This document shows positions 1 to 6,877 of a DNA stretch of 8,975 nucleotides, piece after piece. Positions within the stretch are counted from its first letter, which is position 1. The number at the start of each line of letters is the position of its first letter. The notes under the pieces were generated by a model. The model saw only the letters and a program-made list of their open reading frames with translations. It made no database searches and was not told the DNA's origin. This stretch comes from Salinisphaera sp. UBA6602 (GTDB lineage: Bacteria; Pseudomonadota; Gammaproteobacteria; Nevskiales; Salinisphaeraceae), in contig DJIE01000234.1 in the NCBI GenBank assembly GCA_002433465.1, positions 11,603 through 20,577 of the forward strand, written 5' to 3'. The translations under genes and the position numbers were made by a program.

Positions 1-540
1 ACCAACCTGCTGGCCCTGAACGCCTCGGTAGAGGCGGCCCGGGCCGGTGAACACGGCCGCGGCTTTGCCGTGGTTGCCTCGGAAGTACGCCAGCTCGCCA
101 GCCGCAGCGCGAACGAAGCCCAGCGTATCCGCCAGTTGATCGAACGCAACGTATCGACCATCGATACGGGCAACAGGCTGGTGGGCGATACGCACACCAC
201 GTTGACGGATATCGCCTCGCGTATCCGCCAGGTTGCCGCACTGGTGACCGATATATCGAGCGCCACGAACGAACAGTCGCAAGGGATCGAACAGATCAAC
301 CAGGCCATTGCGCAGCTGGAATCGGTGACGCAGCAGAACTCGGCCCTGGTGGAACAGGTGGCTGCGGCCAGCAAGTCGCTCGACGAGCAGGCGGTAGAGA
401 TGACCCGCGAAGTCGGCCAGTTTACGGTCGACGAGCAAGCACCGGCCCACACGGACGCCACCCACACGCATGGTTCGCCCGTAGCGACGTCCCGCGCGCC
501 GTCCGGCGGCATGGCGGGCGCACTCGCGCTGGGCAGCTAG
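1..540 (+). CDS. Methyl-accepting chemotaxis protein, C-terminal part (5' end outside window)
   Basis: This is the cytoplasmic signalling end of a chemoreceptor, which controls the CheA kinase through CheW. The frame is open from base 1 and ends at TAG 538-540, giving 179 residues. The first residues form the highly conserved hairpin tip ([20 protein letters not shown]), followed by [13 protein letters not shown]. The descending helix of the four-helix bundle runs to about residue 140 and includes [15 protein letters not shown] (87-100) and the [14 protein letters not shown] stretch (111-124). The last 35 or so residues are a flexible tail rich in Ala, Thr, His and Pro. No NWETF-like CheR/CheB-docking pentapeptide is present at the C-terminus. 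The sensing domain and any membrane segments lie upstream of the window, so the ligand cannot be inferred. The family call is certain; only the subclass is open. Confidence 0.97.
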   Translation, partial: TNLLALNASVEAARAGEHGRGFAVVASEVRQLASRSANEAQRIRQLIERNVSTIDTGNRLVGDTHTTLTDIASRIRQVAALVTDISSATNEQSQGIEQINQAIAQLESVTQQNSALVEQVAAASKSLDEQAVEMTREVGQFTVDEQAPAHTDATHTHGSPVATSRAPSGGMAGALALGS

Positions 541-564
541 CGCTGACGCAGGCCAGGGGCGACG

Positions 565-598
565 GCGCCGATCCGCGAAGTGCGGTCGGCGCTTTTTT
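565..598 (+). terminator. Rho-independent terminator after the chemoreceptor gene
   Basis: A GC-rich stem lies 24 bases after the chemoreceptor stop codon. GCGCCGA (565-571) and CCGC (573-576), with one bulged T at 572, pair with GCGG (582-585) and TCGGCGC (586-592). The loop is GAAGT. Six T residues follow at 593-598. Stem, loop and T-tract are all canonical, so transcription of the receptor gene should end here. Confidence 0.93.
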
Positions 599-866
599 AT
601 GCGGCCGGTTTATGCGACCAGGCCGTGCAGGCCCCTTCGAACACCCGGCGTACCCGGGCCGACGGCCCGCCCGCTGCCGGGGCTGGCGTGACCGCGACGA
701 CGAGCCCATGGCCTGGCGTTATCGACGACTAAGACAGGCATTCGGTTCGGACACGGCGGCTGGGCCTGCATGACCCGACGCGGGCGTCGGTCTTGGCGCG
801 TGCTCCGCGGGCCGCCAAGCCGGCGTTACACCGACGCTGGCGCGCCCCTTTGCGCGGCCGTCTGAA
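599..866. other. Gene-free stretch between two convergent genes
   Basis: This lies between the chemoreceptor terminator and the stop codon of the minus-strand diguanylate cyclase, so two converging units meet here. Frames open in it give arginine- and proline-rich translations typical of out-of-frame GC-rich DNA and resemble no family I know. A perfect inverted repeat, CCGACGC (775-781) and GCGTCGG (784-790), lies in it. It has no clear T-tract on either side, so I do not call it a terminator for the cyclase gene. Confidence 0.6.
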
Positions 867-1997
867 CTAGTCGCCCAGAAAGCCGCTCTCCGTGCGATTG
901 CGGCCGAGACTCTTGGCGCGATACAAGGCTTGGTCGGCGGCATCGATCGGTTCCCGTTTGGGCGCGCCGGGCGTCCAGTCGAGCGTATCGAACCGGCTGT
1001 AGCCGACGCTCACGGTGACGATGCCGAACGCGTCGGGGCGATAGGCATGCTCGATTGCCAGTGCTTCGACGGCGGCTCGCAGCCGCTCGGCCGCCGACCG
1101 GATATAGGCCGCGTCGGCCTGCGGCAACAGGATCATGAATTCTTCACCGCCGTAGCGCGCCACTATGTCGAAATCGCAGCGCGTGGCACCACGCAGGGCA
1201 GTGCCTATGGCATGCAGCGTTCTGTCGCCAAGCAGATGGCCGTAGTGGTCGTTGTAGAGCTTGAAATAGTCGATATCGCATAGCACGACGCCGACGGTCG
1301 CATCGGGCGTCTGCGACCAGCGCACCAGAAAGGCATCCACGGCGCGACGATTGGGCAACTCGGTGAGCGCATCGGTCGCACTCAGACGCTCGAGTTCCCG
1401 ATTCGTCCGTCGCAGGCTCTGCTCGACGACGTCAATCTGATGCCGAAACAACAGCATGAAGGCGCTGATCAAAGCGACGGCGGCGGCCGCACTGAAGCCG
1501 AACGCCACGGAACGCGCCGTATCGGGCACGAGCAACGGCACCGTGCCGTTGCCGAAATACTGATCGCAGATCCAGAACAGCAGCACGTTGGCAAACGCCA
1601 GCGCGCCGATCGTCGTGGCCCGGGCCCGTTCGAACAACAGCGGCAGAATGCTTACGATCGTGAAGTAGAACAGGTGTACGCCCAGACCACGGCCCAGATA
1701 CCAGGTCACAACCGCGAGTTGGATCATCGCGACTAAGACGACGAAATTGCGTGCCGAATCGTGCCGGCGACGGTGGTTGGCCCGCAGTGTCCACAGATAG
1801 CCCGACATGATCACGACATTGCTGGCGAACACCGGCGCATAATAGGTAAACGCCGTACAGGCATAGAACAGCTGATAAGGCAGGGTTGTCACGGCACCGA
1901 ACACGGCGAGCTGATTGCTGAGCATGATTCGCCGTCGCATGGCCGGATCGGTGTCGCGGGCCCCGATCTTCCAGAGTTTGGCCAACCATTTCAGCAT
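867..1997 (-). CDS. Membrane-bound diguanylate cyclase (GGDEF domain)
   Basis: It makes cyclic di-GMP from two GTP; the product favours biofilm over motility. From the ATG at 1997 it is 376 residues. Six hydrophobic segments fill the N-terminal half (about residues 29-48, 56-72, 84-100, 107-122, 128-147 and 161-184), making a membrane sensor I cannot assign to a named MASE family. A short helical linker (187-205) leads to a complete GGDEF domain. This carries SATDALTELPNRR (206-218), the metal- and substrate-binding DIDYFKLYND (241-250), GHLLGD, and an intact active-site GGEEF (283-287). The product-inhibition I-site RxxD is not conserved: Cys274 stands where Arg is expected, with Asp277 kept. 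The start is uncertain. An in-frame GTG at 2057 or ATG at 2027 would add 20 or 10 residues, and no candidate has an ideal Shine-Dalgarno; AAGGA lies about 15 bases before 1997. A sigma-28-like promoter candidate lies upstream. The enzymatic call is firm. Confidence 0.95.
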   Translation of the reverse strand: MLKWLAKLWKIGARDTDPAMRRRIMLSNQLAVFGAVTTLPYQLFYACTAFTYYAPVFASNVVIMSGYLWTLRANHRRRHDSARNFVVLVAMIQLAVVTWYLGRGLGVHLFYFTIVSILPLLFERARATTIGALAFANVLLFWICDQYFGNGTVPLLVPDTARSVAFGFSAAAAVALISAFMLLFRHQIDVVEQSLRRTNRELERLSATDALTELPNRRAVDAFLVRWSQTPDATVGVVLCDIDYFKLYNDHYGHLLGDRTLHAIGTALRGATRCDFDIVARYGGEEFMILLPQADAAYIRSAAERLRAAVEALAIEHAYRPDAFGIVTVSVGYSRFDTLDWTPGAPKREPIDAADQALYRAKSLGRNRTESGFLGD

Positions 1998-2131
1998 TGT
2001 ATCGGGGCCGCCGTCCTTGGCCGGCATTGAAGGTGTTCGCGCGGGTATCGGCCGCACGCGATCCGCCGCAGGCCAAGCCAGACCACGGCTGCGCAGGGTG
2101 CGGCGCTATGCATGCCACCGCTGTCTTATCG

Positions 2132-2158
2132 GTATCGGCCGATGCGGGCAGAACCTGA
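2132..2158 (-). promoter_or_regulatory. Candidate sigma-28 (FliA) promoter for the diguanylate cyclase gene
   Basis: Read on the minus strand, TCAGGTTC (2158-2151), 11 bases, then GCCGATAC (2139-2132) resembles the enterobacterial flagellar sigma consensus TAAAGTTT-N11-GCCGATAA. It matches at 5 of 8 and 7 of 8 positions with exact spacing. It lies in the gap between the bestrophin stop and the cyclase start, so transcripts would begin about 70-130 bases upstream of the coding region, depending on the start codon. GCCGAT is a common word in GC-rich DNA, so chance is possible. Confidence 0.42.
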
Positions 2159-2189
2159 TCACGCCGCGCCTCGTTTCAACGGCAAGCGC

Positions 2190-3104
2190 CTACCAAAGAA
2201 CGCCTTTAACCGGCTGGGTCGCCGGCGGGGCCGGCCTGTCGATCGATTCCATGAGATCGATTTCGATGGTGGTACACATGGCCTCGAGCGGCAGATCGTG
2301 CGCGTTGTTGGCAAACGGATCGACCAGTTCATCGCCGATGTGCAGGGCGGCCAGAAACATCAGCGCGACCAGCGACGAGCCGATGGGCGTGAATATGCCC
2401 AGATACGGCGCGATGCCAATGGGCAGCAGGATACAGAAAAGGCGTACGAACAGCTGCGGGAAAAACCGATACTGCATGGGCAGCGGCGTTTTCTTGATGC
2501 GCTCCATACCGCCCTGCGAATTGGCGATATCAACATTCACCGCTTCCATGCGCGACTGCTGGATCGTATCGATATAGCCGTGCGCCAGCGCCTGGCCGGC
2601 CAGACGCCCGTTTTCGTTGAGCAGGGCGTTGGCCGCATTGGTGTAGGCAAGCACGCGTTCGGCCCGCTCGGGCGGCAGCAGCCGATAGGCCGGCTCCGAG
2701 CGATCCGTACCGCGCAGCTGGCAGCGCAGGATATGCACGTAGGCGGCCTGATTGACCACCATCGCCTCACGCAGCTCGCGTGCCCGTGCATCGGCCGAGT
2801 CGATACACGACAGGGCCAGGCGCGTGATATTGCGGGACGCGTTGATCATCAGCCCCCACAGCACCCGGCCTTCCCACCAGCGCGCATACGCCGAGTTCGA
2901 TCGAAACCCCAGAAACAGCACGATGACCGTGCCGAACAGGGTGAGCGTGGTTCGCGACAAGGCCGACGACTGAAATTCCTGGTAGCGCTCGGGCTGGGCG
3001 AAATACAACAGCGTAATCAGCACGTCCCAGATGAACATCAGCAGCAGCGGCCACCAGATGCCTTTCAGGATATGACGGAAGCCCGGAATGGTGGGAATGA
3101 TCAT
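2190..3104 (-). CDS. Bestrophin-like / UPF0187 (YneE-type) membrane channel protein
   Basis: Bacterial members of this family form pentameric ion channels in the inner membrane, and some prefer cations. The substrate here cannot be read from sequence. The 304 residues match the usual length. Visible features in order are an N-terminal hydrophobic helix (about 15-35), a second helix (53-68) running into the signature GFRSNSAYARWWEGRVLWG (66-84), a polar cytoplasmic helical section (90-205), the conserved ERIKKTPLPMQY (201-212), and two further hydrophobic segments (212-232 and 236-256). The C-terminal acidic motif GDELVDPFANNAHDLPL (257-273) corresponds to the family's Asp/Glu-rich gate-region motif. 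The start ATG at 3104 agrees with family N-termini; GAGGTG lies about 12 bases upstream, rather far for a ribosome site. The cyclase gene follows downstream on the same strand, but a separate promoter-like site lies between them. Confidence 0.9.
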   Translation of the reverse strand: MIIPTIPGFRHILKGIWWPLLLMFIWDVLITLLYFAQPERYQEFQSSALSRTTLTLFGTVIVLFLGFRSNSAYARWWEGRVLWGLMINASRNITRLALSCIDSADARARELREAMVVNQAAYVHILRCQLRGTDRSEPAYRLLPPERAERVLAYTNAANALLNENGRLAGQALAHGYIDTIQQSRMEAVNVDIANSQGGMERIKKTPLPMQYRFFPQLFVRLFCILLPIGIAPYLGIFTPIGSSLVALMFLAALHIGDELVDPFANNAHDLPLEAMCTTIEIDLMESIDRPAPPATQPVKGVLW

Positions 3105-3123
3105 TGTTCAGGCGCGCACCTCG

Positions 3124-3154
3124 GGGCGATCGCTAAATGGCAACGGGCGATCGC
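3124..3154. repeat. Two direct copies of GGGCGATCGC, 21 bp apart
   Basis: GGGCGATCGC occurs at 3124-3133 and again at 3145-3154. Its core GCGATCGC is itself an 8-bp palindrome. The start-to-start distance of 21 bases is two helical turns, putting both copies on one face of the DNA. They lie 20-50 bases upstream of the bestrophin start codon on its transcribed side, so an operator for a dimeric regulator is possible. I know of no regulator with exactly this site. Confidence 0.4.
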
Positions 3155-3173
3155 GCTGCGGCGCAGCAATCAA

Positions 3174-3202
3174 TCGCGGTCGACTTACTTGCTTGACCGC
3201 GA
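3174..3202. repeat. Perfect 8-bp inverted repeat between monooxygenase and bestrophin genes
   Basis: TCGCGGTC (3174-3181) and GACCGCGA (3195-3202) are exact reverse complements around a 13-base spacer. In the transcript of the monooxygenase gene (minus strand) the hairpin would come about 100 bases after the stop codon and be followed by TTGATTG, a poor T-tract. It may be a weak terminator or a protein-binding site; the sequence does not decide. Confidence 0.4.
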
Positions 3203-3304
3203 ATAGGCGCGCTCGTTCGCCTCGCCCGGCAAATCACCGGATCTCCAACGCGGCCCAAGGTTCGCCGCAGGTCGCTTCGAGCGCTCCAGCGCCTGCGTTC
3301 GCGC

Positions 3305-4807
3305 TTACACTAGCCGATGGTCGTCGCGCTTGAAGTTCTCGGCCATGCGACGGTAGGTGAACGTAAAGCCCGGGAACATAGCCGTCACGCGACCGGAAGC
3401 GCTCTTGTACCAGCTGTTACAGCCGCCGGTATGCCAGACGGTCTGCGCCATTTCGTCATGAATCTTCGCGGTATAACGCGCCTCGGCTTCGGGCGTGACC
3501 TCGATCTGGCCGGCGTCGCTTTTGAGCACCTTCTCCACGCACTGGATGATGTATTTCAGCTGCGATTCGATCATGAAGATATGCGAGGTATGGCCGATGC
3601 CGGTATTCGGCCCCGTGCCGATGAACAGATTGGGAAAACCCGGAATTGCGGTGCCGAGATAGGCCCGCGGATAGTCGGCCCAGAAATCGGCGAGCGTCTT
3701 GCCGTGGCGACCGATCACGGGGTAGGAAATCATGCCGTCGGTTGCGTCGTAGCCGGTAGACCAGACGATACAGTCCAGATCGATTGCTTCGCCCTGCTTC
3801 GTGCGAATACCCGTTTCGGTGACTTCTTCGATGCCGTCTTGCGCGTCGTGCAGGGTGACGTTGTCACGCATGAGCGCCGGGTAGAGCGTGTTCGAGAGAA
3901 TGATGCGCTTGCAGCCGATGGTGAAATCCGGCGTAAGCCTGGCGCGCAGCGCCTCATCCGGCACCTGTTCTTCGAGATGCTTGTCGGCCTTTCGCTGGGC
4001 GATGAGGTTGAGCATGGTGCGCGAATACTTGAAACCGATGATGCGCGACTCCAGCCCCCAGTAGATCGCGGTGCGTACCGCCTTGTAGACCGGCTTGATC
4101 GCCAAAAGCCGCCGCGTGAGCGCGCCGAACTTGCGGTCCGGTCGCGGAATGACCCAGTGCGGGCTACGCTGGAACACGTGCAGCTCGGCGACGTCGGGCG
4201 CGATGGCCGGAATGATCTGGGCCGCGCTCGCGCCGCTGCCGATGATGGCCAGGCGTTTGCCGCGGTGATCGAAGTCGTGGTTCCAGTCGTTGGTATGAAA
4301 GCTTTCGCCCTCGAAGCGCTCACGCCCCGGAAAATTCGGGATGACAGGCGTCGATAGCGGCCCGGACGCGTTGATGAGCACGCGTGCGCGAATCGCGGGC
4401 CGGTCGGCCACCTGGATATGCCAGACGCCCTCGTCCTCCTGCCAGGCCACCTGTTCGACGTTGTGAGACAGACGGGTTTTCTCGCGCAGGCCGTATTTGT
4501 CGATGACGTGTGCGGTGTATTCGGCCAGCTCCTCGCGCTCGGCGAACATCTGCGTCCAGGGCCAGGGCTCGAACGACAACGAATACAACGGCGACTGCAC
4601 ATCCACGGCCGCGCCGGGATAGCTGTTCTGCTGCCAGGTGCCGCCCATGAAGTCGCGCCGCTCGAGCATCAGGAAGTCGTCGATATCGCGGCGCAGGAGG
4701 TTCACCGCCGTAGCCTGGCCGCCAAAACCCGTGCCGATGATGACGACCGGCCAGATGCGTTCTTCAATCGAACCGGCGCCGGCGGTCGCAGTATCGCTGG
4801 TATCCAT
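3305..4807 (-). CDS. FAD- and NADPH-dependent flavoprotein monooxygenase, Baeyer-Villiger type
   Basis: Enzymes of this class use FAD, NADPH and O2 to insert oxygen next to a ketone, giving esters or lactones; some oxidise heteroatoms. At 500 residues it is of the usual length. The FAD-binding Rossmann motif GTGFGG is at 25-30. The long BVMO signature GGTWxxxxYPGxxxD is at 55-69. The short BVMO fingerprint spans 165-176 (Phe165, Gly167, His171, Trp175), with Asn176 where Pro or Asp is usual. The second, NADPH-binding Rossmann motif GSGASA is at 190-195. CIVWSTGYDAT is at 346-356, and the C-terminal GGCNSWY...GR...FPG pattern at 461-480 is common in this subgroup. The ATG at 4807 is preceded by GGAGAAC (4818-4812) at good spacing. 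The protein looks soluble, with no signal peptide. The substrate is unknown; the neighbours give no hint of a catabolic cluster. Confidence 0.93.
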   Translation of the reverse strand: MDTSDTATAGAGSIEERIWPVVIIGTGFGGQATAVNLLRRDIDDFLMLERRDFMGGTWQQNSYPGAAVDVQSPLYSLSFEPWPWTQMFAEREELAEYTAHVIDKYGLREKTRLSHNVEQVAWQEDEGVWHIQVADRPAIRARVLINASGPLSTPVIPNFPGRERFEGESFHTNDWNHDFDHRGKRLAIIGSGASAAQIIPAIAPDVAELHVFQRSPHWVIPRPDRKFGALTRRLLAIKPVYKAVRTAIYWGLESRIIGFKYSRTMLNLIAQRKADKHLEEQVPDEALRARLTPDFTIGCKRIILSNTLYPALMRDNVTLHDAQDGIEEVTETGIRTKQGEAIDLDCIVWSTGYDATDGMISYPVIGRHGKTLADFWADYPRAYLGTAIPGFPNLFIGTGPNTGIGHTSHIFMIESQLKYIIQCVEKVLKSDAGQIEVTPEAEARYTAKIHDEMAQTVWHTGGCNSWYKSASGRVTAMFPGFTFTYRRMAENFKRDDHRLV

Positions 4808-5164
4808 TCACGTTCTCCATGCTTGTTAGAGGCCAAGTCGCTCAGCCGCTCAATGCCACATGGTCAGCTTACAGCGTCCACAAACCGGCTCAGACCGAAG
4901 GATCGCACCGACCCGCTTGAGCTTCAGACGGCACCGCCGGTCCAGGGCTCTACTCATACGATGGCCTGCGTTCTGCCGCCGCCTTGACCGCTTTGGCTTT
5001 GCCTCGACAAAGGCAGCCCAGCGCGATGGCCCGTCGTACACCCGGCGGTCGCCACGCCCGCATCATCATGCCGGAGCGTCACAGTTCGACTGAGTGCCGA
5101 GTGCTGCCATTTTATCGAGACTTCTAGCCTCAGCAGGCGCCTTCTACACTTCTCTAACTGCATT

Positions 5165-5174
5165 CTGGCGCCAG
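5165..5174. repeat. 10-bp palindrome CTGGCGCCAG upstream of the receptor promoter
   Basis: CTGGCGCCAG is a perfect palindrome ending 15 bases before the sigma-28-like -35 element. A related shorter palindrome, AGGCGCCT, lies at 5135-5142, centred 31 bases away (about three helical turns). GGCGCC occurs again at 5263-5268, next to the ribosome-binding site. These could be operator half-sites or chance in GC-rich DNA. Confidence 0.25.
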
Positions 5175-5189
5175 TCTGACGGATTTTTC

Positions 5190-5217
5190 TCAAGTATTGC
5201 TCGCGGCGAGCCGATGT
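5190..5217 (+). promoter_or_regulatory. Candidate sigma-28 (FliA) promoter for the PAS chemoreceptor gene
   Basis: TCAAGTAT (5190-5197), 12 bases, then GCCGATGT (5210-5217) resembles the flagellar sigma factor consensus TAAAGTTT-N11-GCCGATAA. It is close to the pseudomonad form TCAAG-N15-GCCGAT. The spacer is one base longer than the enterobacterial consensus. It lies 69 bases before the GTG start of a chemoreceptor, a gene class typically in the FliA regulon, which strengthens the call. Confidence 0.5.
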
Positions 5218-5286
5218 TGCCGTCATGCGCCCAATAAAACTCATATACCCAGAACGGGCAGCGGCGCCTAACGGGGAGAAAAAGAC

Positions 5287-6723
5287 GTGTTCAAATCGGA
5301 GGCAGCTTGCCATAAAACCGCGCTAATCAAGGCTATTCATCGATCCATGGCCGTGATCGAATTCGATCCGCAGGGCAAGATCCTGTGCGCCAATAGCGCG
5401 TTTCTGGAAACCACCGGTTATGACGCCGAGTCGATCATCGGCCAGCATCACAGCCTGCTTTGTTCTCGGGAATACGCACAAAGCGCGGATTACGCAGCGT
5501 TCTGGGCGCGGCTCCGCGAAGGCGAGTTCGTCAACGGCCGCTGCGAACGTTTGACCCAGGCTGGCGAGCGCCTGTGGCTGGAGGCTTCTTACAACCCTAT
5601 CCACGACCGGCGCGGGCGCGTCGTTCGCGTGATCAAGATCGCAACCGACATCACGGCGAAGGTTAACGAAGAACAGGAAGTCAGCCGGCGGCTGCGGGCT
5701 ATCAACCGCTCCATGGCGGTCATCGAATTTACGCCGAGTGGGCAAATCCTGACCGCCAACGACAACTTTCTGGCCACCGTGGGTTATACGCTGGATGAGA
5801 TCGTCGGTGCTCATCATCGCATCTTCTGCGGTCGCGAGTTGGCCAGTAGCGCCCAATATCGCGATTTCTGGGCACGACTCAACGAAGGCAAGTTCATGGC
5901 GGGGCAATTCAAACGCTACGACCACGCCGGCCGGGTGCTGTGGCTGGAAGCCACCTACAACCCGATCTTTGACGAAGACGGCCAACTCTACAAAATCATC
6001 AAATTCGCCAGCGACATCACCGAGCGGGTCGACCGCGAAAGCGAAAGCATACGCACCGCCTGCCGTATTTCCGCCGACACCGAAACCGAAGCCGGCGCCG
6101 GCCAGCGCGTTATCGACGACACGGTGTGTGAAATCCGCAGCATGGCCGATCAGATCAGCGTCACCTCGAACCTGCTCGGCGAACTGGCCGGGCAGACGGA
6201 CGCCATCACGGTCATCGTGGAAACCATTCGCTCGATTGCGTCGCAAACGAATATGCTTTCGCTGAACGCAGCCGTCGAAGCTGCACGAGCCGGCGAGCAC
6301 GGCCGCGGCTTTTCCGTGGTGGCCCACGAAGTACGCCAGCTGGCGCACAGAACCGCCGAAGCGGCGAGCGAAATTTCCGAGATGATCGGCAAGCTGCAGA
6401 CGCTTTCCGGCGACGCCACGGCCAGCATGCAAAACTGTCGCGGCAGCGTCGATCGAGGCGTCGATATGGCCCGCCATGCCGGCGAGGCCATCGTGCGCAT
6501 TAGCGACTGCACCAACGGGCTGGTTACCGCGGTGCGCAACATGGCCACCACCGCAAATCTCGATGATGCGAAAGCGCTACACCAGGGAAGACCCTGTAGT
6601 TCATCCCCTCCACAGACGCGGCCGCCGCGCGCAGCCGCGAACCACGATGAGATCAGCGACGCTGACGCCGCCGCCAAAGCGCCAGGCGGTGAGGAATCGA
6701 ATACCGTGCGCATCGCCTCGTAA
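5287..6723 (+). CDS. Soluble chemoreceptor with tandem PAS domains, BdlA-like
   Basis: It is 478 residues with no membrane segment, so it acts in the cytoplasm. PAS domain 1 covers about 15-123 and PAS domain 2 about 138-245. They are clear duplicates: both begin with an [12 protein letters not shown] strand (19-26, 141-148), carry a GxHH motif (52-55, 174-177) and a W-LEA-YNPI strand (97-104, 219-226), and end in ATDIT or SDITE. An MCP signalling hairpin follows (about 252-430) with the tip [20 protein letters not shown] at 321-340. PAS-PAS-MCP without membrane helices is the architecture of P. aeruginosa BdlA, a c-di-GMP-linked biofilm-dispersion regulator of about 417 residues; Aer-like redox receptors are an alternative. 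Here a 45-residue polar Pro/Ala/Ser-rich tail extends beyond the BdlA length. There is no NWETF-like pentapeptide. The start is GTG 5287, supported by GGGGAG at 5273-5278, 8 bases upstream. A sigma-28-like promoter lies upstream. The domain call is firm; the dispersion role is inference. Confidence 0.93.
   Translation: MFKSEAACHKTALIKAIHRSMAVIEFDPQGKILCANSAFLETTGYDAESIIGQHHSLLCSREYAQSADYAAFWARLREGEFVNGRCERLTQAGERLWLEASYNPIHDRRGRVVRVIKIATDITAKVNEEQEVSRRLRAINRSMAVIEFTPSGQILTANDNFLATVGYTLDEIVGAHHRIFCGRELASSAQYRDFWARLNEGKFMAGQFKRYDHAGRVLWLEATYNPIFDEDGQLYKIIKFASDITERVDRESESIRTACRISADTETEAGAGQRVIDDTVCEIRSMADQISVTSNLLGELAGQTDAITVIVETIRSIASQTNMLSLNAAVEAARAGEHGRGFSVVAHEVRQLAHRTAEAASEISEMIGKLQTLSGDATASMQNCRGSVDRGVDMARHAGEAIVRISDCTNGLVTAVRNMATTANLDDAKALHQGRPCSSSPPQTRPPRAAANHDEISDADAAAKAPGGEESNTVRIAS
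5329..6021 (+). repeat. Intragenic duplication: two PAS units
   Basis: Residues 15-123 and 138-245 of the receptor align along their full length. They share the RSMAVIEF, GxHH, FWARL-EG-F and LEA-YNPI segments, and the similarity can also be seen in the DNA around the two 'tccatggc' starts (about 5344 and 5710). The units are joined by a short 14-residue helical linker. This indicates an ancient tandem duplication within the gene rather than a recent one, since most third positions differ. Confidence 0.8.
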
Positions 6724-6877
6724 CGGCCGTATCAATTCTTCGCTATTGCGAGACGATCAAGGTAACGCTTGCCAGACCAACGAATCCGGCGCCGGGCCCC
6801 GGACACCGCGTGCACCCATCAAGCAGCCGGTCCAAGTGCATAGCTGGTGACATCTCAGTTTCGTTAATCTCGAAATA

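Larger units (their letters stand above)
4808..5286. other. Divergent intergenic region between monooxygenase and PAS chemoreceptor genes
   Basis: These 479 bases separate two genes read away from each other and must hold promoters for both. Frames that stay open here give arginine-rich translations with no recognisable motif, so I see no gene. The right-hand part (from about 5100) is visibly richer in A/T and contains the sigma-28-like site at 5190-5217. I found no convincing sigma-70 promoter for the monooxygenase. The unusual length leaves room for an upstream regulator site or a small RNA, but nothing specific supports either. Confidence 0.6.

Noticed and set aside
775..790. CCGACGC/GCGTCGG inverted repeat as terminator of the cyclase gene
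   Set aside because: The loop is only two bases, no T-tract follows on the minus strand, and it lies about 80 bases beyond the stop codon.
2112..4357. Long plus-strand frames opposite the bestrophin and monooxygenase genes (2112-3206, 3317-4357)
   Set aside because: They are shadow frames of GC-rich coding DNA. The minus-strand proteins have complete, recognisable domain motifs; the plus-strand ones are Arg/Gln/His-rich without any.
867..4807. Monooxygenase, bestrophin and cyclase as one operon
   Set aside because: They share a strand, but the gaps are about 200 and 130-190 bases and contain an inverted repeat and a promoter-like site. There is no functional link among the three products.
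4820..4836. Sigma-54-like TTGGC-N10-GC element before the monooxygenase (minus strand)
   Set aside because: The GG-N10-GC spacing is right, but the other consensus bases are poor. Transcription would start at about the start codon, leaving no room for the ribosome-binding site that overlaps it.
5323..6477. 384-residue minus-strand frame opposite the PAS receptor
   Set aside because: The plus strand encodes two PAS domains and an MCP hairpin in full. The antisense frame is a by-product of the codon pattern.
6788..6808. GC-rich dyad (CCGGCGCCGG and TCCGG...CCGGA) as terminator of the PAS receptor gene
   Set aside because: No run of T follows. Such palindromes are common by chance at this base composition.
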